64,000 nucleotides of DNA. Source: Citrifermentans bemidjiense Bem. GTDB lineage: Bacteria > Desulfobacterota > Desulfuromonadia > Geobacterales > Geobacteraceae. Positions 9,490 through 19,488 of the stretch are shown here, piece by piece. The translations under genes were made by a program, and so were the position numbers. How positions within the stretch are numbered: the first letter of the stretch is position 1; every line of letters begins with the position of its first letter. Under the pieces are notes generated by a model. The model was not told the origin of the DNA and searched no databases. It worked only from the letters and a program-made list of their open reading frames with translations. The stretch spans positions 868,001 through 932,000 of the forward strand of contig NC_011146.1 of NCBI RefSeq assembly GCF_000020725.1, in the 5' to 3' direction.

Positions 9490-9888
9490 ATGGAGAAAAA
9501 CAGGATCCTTGTAGTCGAGGACGAGGAGAGCTTGCTGAAACTGGAGAGCATACTCTTCACCTCGAAGGGGTACCAGGTGACCGGCGTCAGGGGCGGGGTC
9601 GATGCCTTGCGCTCCATCTCGCAGGATCGGCCGGATCTCGTGGTGCTCGACATCATGCTTCCCGACATGGATGGGTTCGAGGTATGCCGCAGCATCAAGG
9701 AGGACCCGGAGACGAGGTCCATTCCCGTTGTCATGCTCACCGCGAAAAAGAGCAGCCGCGACCTTGAGGCCGGCCGCGTAGCCGGGGCCGACGCCTACAT
9801 CACCAAGCCTTTCAAATCGGTGAAGGTGCTCGAGGTGATCGGGGGGCTTTTGAAGAACCAGGCGACCGGCAGGGGAGACCGTTCTTGA
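9490..9888 (+). CDS. Single-domain response regulator
   Basis: A 132-residue receiver-only protein: acidic pocket VVEDEES, phospho-acceptor in VVLDIMLPDMDGFEV and lysine in ITKPFKS. It resembles OmpR-family receivers (LDIMLPDMDG) more than the CheY-like proteins at either end of the operon, so it may have a different kinase or partner. ATG 9490 has GGGAGGGAG upstream. Its stop overlaps the next gene's TTG start by three bases. Confidence 0.9.
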   Translation: MEKNRILVVEDEESLLKLESILFTSKGYQVTGVRGGVDALRSISQDRPDLVVLDIMLPDMDGFEVCRSIKEDPETRSIPVVMLTAKKSSRDLEAGRVAGADAYITKPFKSVKVLEVIGGLLKNQATGRGDRS

Positions 9889-10397
9889 CGACACAGGAGC
9901 TGCAGGAAATACAGGTTGCCTGCCTGAAGATGGGAGACGGTCTCTACGCCGTCGACATCATGAGGATCAGGGAGATAATCCGGGTCCCGAGGCTCGCCCC
10001 GCTTCCCCGGGCGCTCCCCTTCGTGGAGGGGGTGATCAACCTGCGGGGGAGCGTGATCCCGGTGCTGGACCTAAGGAAGAGGTTCGGGCTTCCCCCCGCC
10101 GAGAACTCGGAAAACGCCCGTCTTTTGATACTTTCCATTTCCGGCCAGCCCATTGCCCTCATGGTGGACGAGGTGACCGAGATGATCACCATTCCGCTCA
10201 GGGAGCTGAAGGCGCCGCCGCGAGGGGTGCGCATCGTCGGCGGCGAATACATGGTCGGGCTCTGCCTTGTGCGCGAGGTGCCGGTCATGCTGCTCAATAT
10301 AGACGCTCTGCTTACCTTCCAGGAAAAAGCTGAGCTCGGCATCTTCTCCCCCCAGACGGGGGGCACTTCCACGAACAAAAAGAGCTCCGCATGCTGA
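9885..10397 (+). CDS. cheW: CheW coupling protein (second copy)
   Basis: A 170-residue compact CheW (KMGDGLYAVDIMRIREII, then LRGSVIPVLDLRKRFG and MVDEVTEMI). It starts with a rare TTG at 9885, supported by AGGGGAGA a few bases upstream and by the overlap with the preceding stop; no better ATG exists before the conserved domain. Unlike the first CheW it has no N-terminal extension, so the operon encodes one long and one plain coupler, which could address different receptors or compete for CheA. Its 3' end overlaps the next ATG by 7 bases. Confidence 0.92.
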   Translation: MTTQELQEIQVACLKMGDGLYAVDIMRIREIIRVPRLAPLPRALPFVEGVINLRGSVIPVLDLRKRFGLPPAENSENARLLILSISGQPIALMVDEVTEMITIPLRELKAPPRGVRIVGGEYMVGLCLVREVPVMLLNIDALLTFQEKAELGIFSPQTGGTSTNKKSSAC

Positions 10398-11518
10398 TTG
10401 TCTGCCCCAATTGCAAGAAAAGGTTCAACGTGGATCCGGGAACGCCGGATCAGCCCAAGAAGCTTCGCTGCTCCAACTGCCGGGCCGTTTTCCGCCTGGT
10501 CAGGAAGGGGGAGCGCAGCGAGGGGGCAAAGTCCAAGCTCAAGGTGGTGATCGCCAACGAGAGTGCGTCCTTCTGCCAGGCCGTGGAGAAGGTGCTTTCC
10601 CACGAGCCGTTCCAGCTCTTTCTCTGCACCGACGGGAAAGAGGCCCTGGAAACGGTGCAGCAGGTGACGCCGGACGTGCTGCTTCTCGACGTCGCCCTTC
10701 CCACCATGTTCGGTTTCGAGGTTTGCGAAAGGGTGCGTCAGGACCCGGCGCTGGCCAACGTGAAGATCGTGCTGATCGCCTCCATTTACGACAAGACCCG
10801 CTACAAAAGGTCCCCCAATTCGCTTTACGGCGCCGACGACTACATCGAGAAGCACCACATTCCCGATTCGCTGGTCCCGATGATCTACCGCCTTGCCTCC
10901 GGAAGCGAGCCGCAGGCCCAAAGCCCGACCGAAAGCGAGCTGGCAGAGCAGGAGGAGACCCGCAGCGAGATCCGCCAGTGCGAGGTGGAGGAAACCTCCA
11001 CGGTAGAGGTGGCAGCGCCGGCAGCGGAGCCCGCGGCAGAGCCCGTGGCAGAGCCCGTGGCAGAGCCCGTGGCAGAGCCCGTGGCAGAGCCCGTGGCGCC
11101 GGTGCAGTCGGACCAGTCGGACCAGTCGGACCAGTCGGACCAGTCGGACCAGTCGGACCAGTCGGACCAGTCGGACCAGTCGGACCAGTCGGACAGATCC
11201 GAGTCGGACAGCGCCCCTGCACCCGCCGCTGCCCCTGCACCCACGCCTGCACCTGCTTCCGAGGAGGTTCCGCCTGAGCATGTGAAGGCACGGCGCCTGG
11301 CCAGGATCATCGTTTCGGACATCGTCCTTTACAACCAGGCAAAGTTCGAGCAAGGGGTGCGCGAGGGGACGTTCCACCAGCTATTGGCCGACGACATCCG
11401 CGAAGGGGAGAACCTCTACCGGCAAAGGGTGTCCCAGCAGGTGCGCGACACCACCTCCTTCCTGAAGGAAGCCTTCGAGGAAGTGATCGCAAAAAAACGC
11501 GCCGAACTGAACCTCTAG
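10391..11518 (+). CDS. Zinc-ribbon / receiver protein with a tandem-repeat linker
   Basis: A 375-residue protein. Residues 1-35 form an MJ0042-type zinc ribbon (CPNCKKRF and CSNCRAVF). Residues about 55-175 are a receiver domain with a probable phospho-acceptor in [16 protein letters not shown] linker follows, built of (V-A-E-P)n, about ten (Q-S-D) repeats and an Ala/Pro stretch, then a C-terminal helical segment of about 95 residues ([23 protein letters not shown]) that resembles a small conserved module seen in such proteins. The linker is low-complexity and probably extended. Its function is unknown; the architecture suggests a phosphorylation-controlled scaffold within the Che operon. Confidence 0.75.
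   Translation: MLIVCPNCKKRFNVDPGTPDQPKKLRCSNCRAVFRLVRKGERSEGAKSKLKVVIANESASFCQAVEKVLSHEPFQLFLCTDGKEALETVQQVTPDVLLLDVALPTMFGFEVCERVRQDPALANVKIVLIASIYDKTRYKRSPNSLYGADDYIEKHHIPDSLVPMIYRLASGSEPQAQSPTESELAEQEETRSEIRQCEVEETSTVEVAAPAAEPAAEPVAEPVAEPVAEPVAEPVAPVQSDQSDQSDQSDQSDQSDQSDQSDQSDQSDRSESDSAPAPAAAPAPTPAPASEEVPPEHVKARRLARIIVSDIVLYNQAKFEQGVREGTFHQLLADDIREGENLYRQRVSQQVRDTTSFLKEAFEEVIAKKRAELNL
11037..11194 (+). repeat. In-frame tandem repeats (12-bp and 9-bp units)
   Basis: About five near-identical 12-bp units (CAGAGCCCGTGG) at 11037-11097 are followed by ten perfect 9-bp units (CAGTCGGAC) at 11105-11194. Both unit lengths are multiples of three, so copy-number change by slippage would lengthen or shorten the linker without a frameshift. 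Confidence 0.92.
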
Positions 11519-11527
11519 GAGTCACCT

Positions 11528-13537
11528 CTGGCAACTGTCCTAAAAGACATCACGATAAAACTCAGCAGCCGCGACGAGGAGGAACGGCGCCTTGCCGTGC
11601 TGGCCCTGAGGGACCACCCCTTTGCGAGCACCATGCAGCTCCTCTTCAAGGCCATGGGGGACGAAAGCTGGCGCGTCAGGAAAGAGGCGGTCACGGCGGT
11701 TCTCCAGGCGCAACCGCTCGAAGCGCCGGTGCTCGAAGCCTTGATCGCAGCGCTGCGCGCCTCTGAGAACGCGGGGCTCAGGAATTCCGCGGTGGAGGCG
11801 CTGGAGCTGATCGGCGCCGCCGCGGTGCAGCAGCTCTGCGCGCACCTGAACGACCCCGACCCCGACCTGCGCAAATTCGTCATCGATATCCTCGGAAACA
11901 TCGGCTGCGAAAAGTGCCTCCCGCTTCTGGTCCGGGCTCTCGACGACGACGACATGAACGTGCGGGTCGCCGCCGCTGAAAACCTGGGCAAAATTGGGGA
12001 CGCGGGCGCTCTGCCGCACCTGTTGACGGTGCTGGAGGGGGGGGAGATCTGGCTCAAGTTCACGGTGCTGGATGCTCTGGCCCTGATCGGCGCCCCGGTG
12101 CCGCTCGTCTCGCTTGCTCCGCTGCTTCAGGAAAGCCTGCTCAGGCGCGCGACGTATGATTGCCTCGCGGCCTTAGGCGACGTCCAAGCCCTTCCCATAC
12201 TGCTGCAGGGGCTGCAGGAAAAGGCGAAGAACGCCCGCGAGGCGGCCGCCATGGCGCTGATGCGGGTGCGTGAGCGCCTGCCGGCCGAAAAGCAGACCTC
12301 CCTGGTCGACCTTCGCTTGCAGGAAATGAGCGGCGGCCCAATCGCCAAGAAGCTGATCGATTCGCTGCACAGCGAGGACCCCGTGGTCCTGAGCGCGCTG
12401 GTCCGCATCGTGGGGACCATCGGGGACACGCGGGCGGCGCTGCCGCTTTTGCACGTCTGCCGCAGCGAACGGCTCAGAGACGTCTGCATCGACGCGTTCC
12501 GGCGCATCGGCCCGAAGCTTTTGCCGGAACTCGTGGATCATTTCCCGGCCACGGTTCCCATCGAGCGCGCCGTGATAGCGCAGCTCCTCGCCGAGTTCGG
12601 CGACACCGGCCATGAAAAGCTCCTCCTCGACGGGCTCCTCGACGACTCGGCCCAAGTCAGGCGCTCTTGCGCGCTGGCCCTGGGAAGGCCCAAATCCCAG
12701 GGAGCCGTGACGCGCCTGGCCGAGCTGCTCGATGACGACGAGCCGCAGGTGCGCGAGGCGGCCCTGGAGGGGCTGCGGGCGTTTGCGGCCACCGAACCCG
12801 CCACCCTGAGCACGCTGGCCTCGGCGCTCACGCGCGCGCAGCTCCCCGCCAAGAGGCGCAACGCGGCTCTCATTCTCGGGGCCCTTGCGGACGGCGAGCG
12901 GCTCTCTCCGCTGGTGAAGGACGAGGATGCAACGGTGCGCCAGGCGGCGGTGTCGTCGCTGGGGCGGGTCGAACTTCCCCAGGCGCTCTCGCATCTGGCT
13001 CTGGCGCTTTCGGACGAGGAACCGGAGGTACGCCTGGCCGCGGCGCATGCCCTCTCCGACCGTGGGGGACCCGACGCGTTGGCGCCGCTTTTGCTGGCCT
13101 TGAACGATAGCGATCCGTGGGTGCAGACGGCGGCGCTCAGGGGGCTTGCCCTCCTGGGCGACTCAGGCGCTCTTCCCGGCGTCATCGCGCTCTTGGACCA
13201 GGCCTGCGGCCCGGTGCTGATCGCCGCTCTTTCGACGGTGGCGGCGCTTGGGGGGGCAAATGCCCTTGCCCCGGTGGAGAAGGCGCTTTCTCACAGCGAC
13301 GAAGAGGTGGTGGAGGCGGCAATCGAGATCCTGTCCGGTTTCGGCTGCGGCTGGATCGATGGGCACAGTGCCACCCTTCTTGCCCATCCGCACTGGGTGG
13401 TGCGGCGCAGCTTCGTGCGCGCCCTGGCGAAACTTCGGGGGGCGGAGTCCATGGCGATCCTAGACCGGGCGCTGGCAAGCGAGTCGGACCAGTTGGTGCG
13501 AAGCGAGATTGCGGCATTGCTCGGCAGGTTGCGCTGA
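11528..13537 (+). CDS. HEAT-repeat protein
   Basis: A long alpha-solenoid of about 669 residues made of at least 15 HEAT/PBS-lyase-type repeats, each with a pattern such as D-P-V-R-x-A-A-A-x-A-L-G. No catalytic domain is seen, so it is probably a protein-binding scaffold. The start is uncertain. The reading frame is open back to the previous stop (11516-11518) and contains no ATG. The sequence from 11528 (a CTG) reads as a normal HEAT helix and is preceded by AGGAG at 11517-11521 with 6-base spacing. A GTG at 11597 is the conventional alternative, but it would remove half of the first repeat. The stop overlaps the cheR ATG. Confidence 0.8.
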   Translation: MATVLKDITIKLSSRDEEERRLAVLALRDHPFASTMQLLFKAMGDESWRVRKEAVTAVLQAQPLEAPVLEALIAALRASENAGLRNSAVEALELIGAAAVQQLCAHLNDPDPDLRKFVIDILGNIGCEKCLPLLVRALDDDDMNVRVAAAENLGKIGDAGALPHLLTVLEGGEIWLKFTVLDALALIGAPVPLVSLAPLLQESLLRRATYDCLAALGDVQALPILLQGLQEKAKNAREAAAMALMRVRERLPAEKQTSLVDLRLQEMSGGPIAKKLIDSLHSEDPVVLSALVRIVGTIGDTRAALPLLHVCRSERLRDVCIDAFRRIGPKLLPELVDHFPATVPIERAVIAQLLAEFGDTGHEKLLLDGLLDDSAQVRRSCALALGRPKSQGAVTRLAELLDDDEPQVREAALEGLRAFAATEPATLSTLASALTRAQLPAKRRNAALILGALADGERLSPLVKDEDATVRQAAVSSLGRVELPQALSHLALALSDEEPEVRLAAAHALSDRGGPDALAPLLLALNDSDPWVQTAALRGLALLGDSGALPGVIALLDQACGPVLIAALSTVAALGGANALAPVEKALSHSDEEVVEAAIEILSGFGCGWIDGHSATLLAHPHWVVRRSFVRALAKLRGAESMAILDRALASESDQLVRSEIAALLGRLR

Positions 13538-14403
13538 TGCCGTTCTTCGAACCCGAACTGCACCTTACCGAAGAGGAATTCCGCCTGATCAGGGACCTGA
13601 TCTATCATCACTGCGGCCTCTTTTTCGACGAAGACTCCAAGTACCTCCTGGACCGGCGCCTTTTGCAGAGGGTCACCCTCCATAACCTCTCCGGGTTCAG
13701 GGAGTACTACCAGTTCCTGAAGTACGATCGCAAGAAAGAGCAGGAGATCTCCGACATCATGGATCTCCTCACCACCAACGAGACCTACTTCTTCCGCGAG
13801 GCGTTCCAACTCCGGGCCTTCACCGACGAGATCGTCCCCGAGCTGATGAAGCTGAAACGCGACCGCACCCTGCGCATCTGGAGCGCCGGCTGTTCCACCG
13901 GGGAGGAGCCGTACACCATAGCGATGCTCCTTCTGGAGATGGGGGGCTTCGACGGGTGGCGCATAGACATAGTCGGCTCCGACATAAGCCACAGGGTGGT
14001 GCAGCACGCCCGCAAGGGGGTCTACGGCAAGGCCTCGTTCCGCGCCACCGAGGAACGCTACCTGAAGCGCTTTTTCACCGAGACCGAAGGCGGATACCGG
14101 GTCAACGACGAGGTCCGGGAACTGGTCACGGTAAGCCAGATGAACCTCTTCGACCAGAACCGCCTGGCTCTTCTGGGAAAGATGGACGTGATCTTTTGCC
14201 GCAACGTCATCATCTACTTCGACGAGGCCTCGAAGAAGAAGGTGATCGAAGCCTTTTACAACACGCTGCGGGGCGGAGGGTACCTCCTTTTGGGGCACTC
14301 CGAATCCCTCATGAACATCACGACGTCATTCGCGCTCAAACACCTGAAAAACGACATGGTCTACCAGAAAACCAACAGTACCGGCGGCGGAGTGGTCACG
14401 TGA
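13537..14403 (+). CDS. cheR: Chemoreceptor methyltransferase CheR
   Basis: A 288-residue CheR, the SAM-dependent enzyme that methylates receptor glutamates. An N-terminal helical domain (about 1-80) precedes the Rossmann methyltransferase domain with TNETYFFRE near residue 85, the SAM motif [12 protein letters not shown] near residue 112 and CRNVIIYFD near residue 224. ATG 13537 overlaps the HEAT-gene stop (TGATG), and the stop overlaps cheB by 4 bases. No C-terminal TPR or pentapeptide-binding extension is present. The substrate receptors are not in this operon. Confidence 0.96.
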   Translation: MPFFEPELHLTEEEFRLIRDLIYHHCGLFFDEDSKYLLDRRLLQRVTLHNLSGFREYYQFLKYDRKKEQEISDIMDLLTTNETYFFREAFQLRAFTDEIVPELMKLKRDRTLRIWSAGCSTGEEPYTIAMLLLEMGGFDGWRIDIVGSDISHRVVQHARKGVYGKASFRATEERYLKRFFTETEGGYRVNDEVRELVTVSQMNLFDQNRLALLGKMDVIFCRNVIIYFDEASKKKVIEAFYNTLRGGGYLLLGHSESLMNITTSFALKHLKNDMVYQKTNSTGGGVVT

Positions 14404-15467
14404 AAAGAATACGGGTAGTAGTCGTCGACGATTCGGCATATAATCGCCGCGCCATAACCAGGATGCTCGAGGAGCTTCCGGGGGTCGAGGTGGTGGGGTA
14501 CGCCACCAACGGGGAGGAGGGAATCAGGCGCGTGATCGACCTGACCCCGGACCTGGTGACCCTCGATCTCGAGATGCCGAGGATGGACGGCTTCACCATG
14601 CTGCGCATCCTGATGGCCAACACGCCGGTCCCGGTCATCGTGATCAGCTCCACGAGCGGCGACGAGAAGGTGTTCAAGGCGCTGGAACTGGGGGCGGTGG
14701 ATTTCATCGCCAAGCCCACCAGCGTCATCTCCGACGAGCTTTTGAAGATCCAGCAGGACCTGCACGAGAAGGTGCTGAGCGTCTTCAAGCTGAACATGGC
14801 GCGTGTGCAGAAGCGGAGCGAACCGGAGCCCCCCGCCCCGGAGATCGCCATTGCCGCCCCGCCTGTCGGGGAGGCCGGGGCCATCGACATCGTGGCCATA
14901 GGGGCATCTACGGGCGGGCCTCCCGCGCTGCAGCGGATCTTCGCCTCTTTCAAGGACGCCCCCCCCTTCGCCATGGTGATCTCCCAGCACATGCCGGCGG
15001 GCTTCACCACCGCCTTCGCCGAAAGGCTCAACCGCAGCACCGGTTTCGAGGTGAGGGAGTCAAAGGACGGCGACGAGGTGCTTCCGGGTCGGGCCCTGAT
15101 AGCCCCCGGCGGCAAGAACCTGGTCTTCGCCCGGATGGCGGACAAGGTGGTGGCCCGCGTCGTCGAGCCCGGGCCCAAGGACCGCTACATCCCTTCGGTG
15201 GACGTCATGCTCCGCTCCTGCGCCGAGCTGTACCGGCAACGGATGCTGGCGGTGGTCTTGACCGGGATGGGGAACGACGGGGCGCTGGGCGTGCGCGAGG
15301 CGAAGAAGGCGGGCGCCCAGATCGTGGCGGAGTCGGAGGAGAGCGCGGTGGTCTTCGGCATGCCGCGGGAGGCGATAGCCACGGGGCTGGTGGACAAAGT
15401 GGTGCCCATGGACGATATGGCACGCGAGATCATGCATCGCTGCGGCTTTATGCCGCGGTTTGGCTGA
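14400..15467 (+). CDS. cheB: Protein-glutamate methylesterase CheB
   Basis: A 355-residue CheB that opposes CheR. The N-terminal receiver has VVDDSA and phospho-acceptor Asp56; after a linker of about 30 residues the methylesterase domain shows the catalytic triad Ser170 (IGASTGG), His197 (SQHMP) and Asp293 (TGMGNDG). It starts with GTG at 14400, overlapping the cheR stop as GTGA. The frame stays open upstream through cheR, but CheB homology begins exactly at this codon. All catalytic residues are present. Confidence 0.96.
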   Translation: MKRIRVVVVDDSAYNRRAITRMLEELPGVEVVGYATNGEEGIRRVIDLTPDLVTLDLEMPRMDGFTMLRILMANTPVPVIVISSTSGDEKVFKALELGAVDFIAKPTSVISDELLKIQQDLHEKVLSVFKLNMARVQKRSEPEPPAPEIAIAAPPVGEAGAIDIVAIGASTGGPPALQRIFASFKDAPPFAMVISQHMPAGFTTAFAERLNRSTGFEVRESKDGDEVLPGRALIAPGGKNLVFARMADKVVARVVEPGPKDRYIPSVDVMLRSCAELYRQRMLAVVLTGMGNDGALGVREAKKAGAQIVAESEESAVVFGMPREAIATGLVDKVVPMDDMAREIMHRCGFMPRFG

Positions 15468-15492
15468 CAACAAGACGAAAACCGGAGTGCGT

Positions 15493-16314
15493 ATGCAAAA
15501 GGACGATGAACGTATGGTTCATAGCAGGGGCGAGGAGTTTCTGCAGGTTTTCAAAAAAGGTGCCGAGTTCACCCAGGACCTGCTCAAGGAGAACGAGCGG
15601 CTGCGGTTCAGGGTGCTCGAGCTCGAGAAGTTCCAGACTTCAGGCGGCGAGGCCGGGGGCGGAGCCGACCTGAGGAAGCTCACCGAGCGGATCGCCGATC
15701 TCGAAGCCGAGAAGCAGGAGATCCTGGACCGGATCAAGCACGTCGAGGAGGAGAACCAGGACTTCGCGGCGCGCTACCTGGAGATCGAGGACGAGAACAA
15801 CAACCTCGCCAACCTCTACATTGCGAGCTACCAGCTGCACTCGACGCTCGACTTCAAAGAGGTGCTCCAGATCATCACGGAGATCATCATCAACCTGATC
15901 GGGGCCGAAGAGTTCGCCATCATGCTCCTGGACGAGAAGAGCGACGAGATCCAGGCTGTGGCCACCGAAGGGGTGGAGCGGAGCGAGATCCCGTCGGTGC
16001 GGTTGGACATGGGTGTCATCGGCGAGGTGGCAACCTCAGGCGAGAGCCATTTCGCCACCGACTTCGACGCCTACGAGCGCGACTTCACCACGCCCATGGT
16101 CTGCATCCCGCTCAAGATCAAGGAGCACGTGATCGGCGTCCTCGCCATCTACAAGCTCCTGATGCAGAAAAAGGAGTTCGCGCCGGTCGACTACGAGCTG
16201 TTCACGCTCCTGGCCGGGCACGCGGCGACCGCCATCTTCAGCTCCAGGCTCTACAGCGATTCGGAGCGGAAGCTGTCGACCATACAGGGATTCATTGATC
16301 TCTTGACCAAATAA
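15493..16314 (+). CDS. Coiled-coil GAF-domain protein
   Basis: A 273-residue cytoplasmic protein. Residues about 15-115 are a charged heptad-rich coiled coil (LLKENERLRFRVLELEKF and later segments); residues about 120-265 are a GAF domain (LDFKEVLQIITEIIINLIGAEEFAIMLLDE, ending in HAATAIFSSRLY). No output domain is present. ATG 15493 with GGAG upstream is preferred to an in-frame TTG at 15460 inside cheB. It could sense a small ligand or redox state and feed the Che proteins, but this is inference from context. Confidence 0.8.
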   Translation: MQKDDERMVHSRGEEFLQVFKKGAEFTQDLLKENERLRFRVLELEKFQTSGGEAGGGADLRKLTERIADLEAEKQEILDRIKHVEEENQDFAARYLEIEDENNNLANLYIASYQLHSTLDFKEVLQIITEIIINLIGAEEFAIMLLDEKSDEIQAVATEGVERSEIPSVRLDMGVIGEVATSGESHFATDFDAYERDFTTPMVCIPLKIKEHVIGVLAIYKLLMQKKEFAPVDYELFTLLAGHAATAIFSSRLYSDSERKLSTIQGFIDLLTK

Positions 16315-16344
16315 TCAGCTATTGAAATGGGGGATACAGGTCAG

Positions 16345-16722
16345 ATGTCAGATTACAACGTTTTGATAGTTGAAGATTCGCCGACCATGAGGCAGCTCAT
16401 CGCCTTCGCCTTGAAAAGGATCCGCGGCGTCCGCATAGTGGAGGCCAACGACGGCGTCGACGGGCTGAAAAAGCTCTCCTCGGAGCGGTTCGACCTGATA
16501 CTCACCGACATCAACATGCCGATCATGGACGGGTTGAAGCTGGTGAGCCTGGTGAGAAACGACGCCAACTACAAGGCGATTCCCATCGTGGTGATCACCA
16601 CGGAAGGGGCGCAGGAAGACCGGGAGCGCGCGCTGGCCCTGGGGGCGAACGACTACATCACCAAGCCGATCCAGCCCACGAAGATCCTGGACGTGGCGAA
16701 GAGCCTGCTCAAGATCGCCTAG
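16345..16722 (+). CDS. CheY-type response regulator
   Basis: A 125-residue receiver-only protein: VEDSPTMRQL acidic pocket, phospho-acceptor in ILTDINMPIMDG and lysine in ITKPIQP. ATG 16345 is chosen because GGGGGA lies 8-9 bases before it; an in-frame ATG at 16327 has no ribosome-binding site. It is the last gene of the Che operon. A 6-bp perfect hairpin (16721-16736) overlaps its end but lacks a T-tract. It most resembles the receiver at 5012. Confidence 0.9.
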   Translation: MSDYNVLIVEDSPTMRQLIAFALKRIRGVRIVEANDGVDGLKKLSSERFDLILTDINMPIMDGLKLVSLVRNDANYKAIPIVVITTEGAQEDRERALALGANDYITKPIQPTKILDVAKSLLKIA

Positions 16723-17003
16723 AGCCACTGGGCTCTTGCCGCGGCGGGAGAGGCGCTGGCTGAGCGCATCGCCCACCCGGCACCCTCCGAGGGGAACAAA
16801 AAAGCCACCCCTGCGGCCCCGCCGGATAAGCTGCCGCGGTTGCGTAGTCCTTTGCGGACTGGCGGCGCTGCTGCCGGTGCGGCGCTGACGCTCCAGATCT
16901 ATCCCGCTTCAGCGGTTTCAACACGAACAACTGTTATTGCAGCAACTGCAATTTATTCAACAATACGCGCGTCCCGAACCGGACGCCTGGAAGGCGGTTT
17001 TTA

Positions 17004-19478
17004 ATGGAAGAGAAATACGTTCCCTCAGCGGTTGAGGAGAAATGGCAGGGTTACTGGGCTGAGCACAAAAGCTTCAAGGCGAACGAGGATCCCAGCCGGA
17101 AGAAGTACTACCTGTTGGAGATGTTCCCGTACCCCTCGGGGAAGATCCACATGGGTCACGTCAGGAACTACTCCATAGGCGACGTCATCGCGCGCTTCAA
17201 GAGGATGCAGGGGTACAACGTGCTGCACCCGATGGGGTGGGACGCCTTCGGCATGCCCGCCGAGAACGCAGCGATCCAGCACAAGAGCCATCCCGCCAAG
17301 TGGACCTATGAGAACATCGCCTACATGCGCGGCCAGCTGAAAACGCTCGGCCTCTCCTACGACTGGGACCGCGAGCTCGCCACCTGCGACCTCGACTACT
17401 ACAAGTGGGAACAGCGCATCTTCCTGGAGATGTACAAGAAGGGGCTCGCCTACAAGAAATCCTCCGCCGTCAACTGGTGCCCCAAGTGCGAGACGGTGCT
17501 CGCCAACGAGCAGGTCGAGGACGGCTGCTGCTGGCGCTGCGATTCGCCGGTCCAGCAAAAAGAGCTGGAGCAGTGGTCCTTCAGGATCACCAACTACGCG
17601 CAGGAACTCCTCGACGACACCTACAAGCTGACCGGCTGGCCGGAGCGGGTTCTCACCATGCAGAGGAACTGGATCGGGCGCTCCACCGGCTGCGAGATCG
17701 ACTTTCCGCTGGAGAGCGGGCTCGGGAAAATCAAGGTCTTCACCACCAGGCAGGACACCCTTTTCGGCGCTACCTTCATGTCCCTTGCCGCCGAGCACCC
17801 TATGGCGTTGGACTTGGCCGGCGACGCGCAGAAGGCCGAGGTCGCGGCCTTCATCGACAAGGTGAAGAAGACCGACCGCATAAAGCGGGGCGCGGAAGAC
17901 CTGGAGAAGGAAGGGGTCTTCACCGGCTCCTACTGCATCAACCCCGTCACCAACACCAAGATGCCCATCTACCTCGCCAACTTCGTGCTGATGGATTACG
18001 GCACCGGCGCGGTCATGGCGGTACCGACCCACGACCAACGCGACTTCGAGTTCGCCAAGAAATACAACCTGCCGCTCAAGGTGGTGATCCAGCCCGAAGG
18101 GGAGACCCTGGATCCGGCTACCATGACCGAGGCCTACACCGCCGAAGGGATCATGGTCAACTCCGGCCGCTTCGACGGCATGGGGAACGCAGACGCCAAG
18201 GAGGCCATCGCCGACTTCCTGGAGAAGGAAGGGATCGGCAAGAAGACGGTCAACTTCCGCCTGCGCGACTGGGGCATCTCGCGCCAGCGTTACTGGGGCA
18301 ATCCCATCCCGGTGATCAACTGCGACCTCTGCGGCGTGGTGGCGGTCCCCGAGGCCGACCTGCCGGTCGTGCTTCCCATGGACGCCGAGTTCACCGGCGA
18401 GGGGGGGAACCCGCTGGCCCGCGTGGATAGCTTCACCACCTGCACCTGCCCGCAGTGCGGCGAGACCGCGCGCCGCGAGACCGATACCATGGACACCTTC
18501 GTGCAGTCCTCCTGGTACTTCCTGCGCTACTGCTCGCCGAAGTTCTCGGCAGGCCCCCTGGACCGGGAGAAGGTCGAGGCCTGGATGCCGGTGGACCAGT
18601 ACATCGGCGGCATCGAGCACGCCGTATTGCACCTGCTCTACGCCCGCTTCTTCACCAAGGTGCTCAGGGACTTAGGCTACTGCAACGTGGACGAGCCGTT
18701 CTCCAACCTCCTCACCCAGGGGATGGTGATCAAGGACGGCGCCAAGATGAGCAAGTCCAAGGGGAACGTGGTCGACCCCAACGCCCTCATCGAGCGCTAC
18801 GGCGCAGATACCGCGCGCCTGTTCTCGCTCTTCGCCGCTCCCCCCGAGAAGGATCTGGACTGGAGCGACCAGGGGGTCGACGGGAGCTACCGCTTCCTGA
18901 ACCGCGTCTGGCGCCTCGTTTACGACGTGCTCCCGGTGATCGGGGATGCGGGTGCCGTGAACCCGGGAGAGCTCGGCGCCGAAGCCAAGAAACTCCGGCG
19001 CGCCGTGCACAAGACCATCAAGAAGGTGAGCGAGGACGTCGAAGAGCGTTTCCACTTCAACACCGCGATCGCCGCAGTCATGGAACTGGTCAACGCCATC
19101 CAGGCCTTTAGCGCCAAGGACGCGCCGGAAAACGTCGCCGTGGTGCGCGAGGCGGTGGAATCGGTGGTGCGCCTCCTGGCCCCCTTCGTGCCGAACTTCG
19201 CCGAGGAACTCTGGTTCCAGTTGGGCCACGCCTCGGTACTGGAAGCAGCAGGCTGGCCCGGCTACGACGCGGCCGCCGTGGTCGACGAAGAGGTGACCGT
19301 GGTAATCCAGGTGAACGGCAAGCTGAGAAGCAAGCTGACCGTCGCCCCTGACGCCAAGGAAGAAGAGGTCAGAGCCCAGGCCTTGGCCGACGACAAGATC
19401 AAGCCCTATCTCGAAGGGAAGGACGTCAAGAAGGTCGTCTACGTCCCCGGCAAGCTGGTGAGCATTGTCGTCGCGTAA
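17004..19478 (+). CDS. leuS: Leucyl-tRNA synthetase
   Basis: An 824-residue class Ia synthetase that charges tRNA-Leu. The HIGH-type motif HMGH is at residues 49-52 and the KMSKS loop at 581-585. An editing (CP1) domain lies between them ([15 protein letters not shown]), with zinc-type cysteine pairs (CPKC and CWRC) and a C-terminal anticodon-binding region with DUF1967-like tail ending [12 protein letters not shown]. Full length and intact. ATG 17004 has GGAAGGCGG upstream. The 281-bp leader has no T-box or obvious attenuator. leuS-lptE-holA is a conserved gene order in Gram-negative bacteria. Confidence 0.97.
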   Translation: MEEKYVPSAVEEKWQGYWAEHKSFKANEDPSRKKYYLLEMFPYPSGKIHMGHVRNYSIGDVIARFKRMQGYNVLHPMGWDAFGMPAENAAIQHKSHPAKWTYENIAYMRGQLKTLGLSYDWDRELATCDLDYYKWEQRIFLEMYKKGLAYKKSSAVNWCPKCETVLANEQVEDGCCWRCDSPVQQKELEQWSFRITNYAQELLDDTYKLTGWPERVLTMQRNWIGRSTGCEIDFPLESGLGKIKVFTTRQDTLFGATFMSLAAEHPMALDLAGDAQKAEVAAFIDKVKKTDRIKRGAEDLEKEGVFTGSYCINPVTNTKMPIYLANFVLMDYGTGAVMAVPTHDQRDFEFAKKYNLPLKVVIQPEGETLDPATMTEAYTAEGIMVNSGRFDGMGNADAKEAIADFLEKEGIGKKTVNFRLRDWGISRQRYWGNPIPVINCDLCGVVAVPEADLPVVLPMDAEFTGEGGNPLARVDSFTTCTCPQCGETARRETDTMDTFVQSSWYFLRYCSPKFSAGPLDREKVEAWMPVDQYIGGIEHAVLHLLYARFFTKVLRDLGYCNVDEPFSNLLTQGMVIKDGAKMSKSKGNVVDPNALIERYGADTARLFSLFAAPPEKDLDWSDQGVDGSYRFLNRVWRLVYDVLPVIGDAGAVNPGELGAEAKKLRRAVHKTIKKVSEDVEERFHFNTAIAAVMELVNAIQAFSAKDAPENVAVVREAVESVVRLLAPFVPNFAEELWFQLGHASVLEAAGWPGYDAAAVVDEEVTVVIQVNGKLRSKLTVAPDAKEEEVRAQALADDKIKPYLEGKDVKKVVYVPGKLVSIVVA

Positions 19479-19488
19479 CGGTGACGGC

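Noticed and set aside
11105-11194. CRISPR-like array
   Set aside because: The 9-bp units are directly adjacent with no spacers and lie in frame inside a coding sequence.
16723-17003. T-box leader before leuS
   Set aside because: No AGGGTGGNACCGCG-type T-box sequence and no terminator/antiterminator pair could be found.
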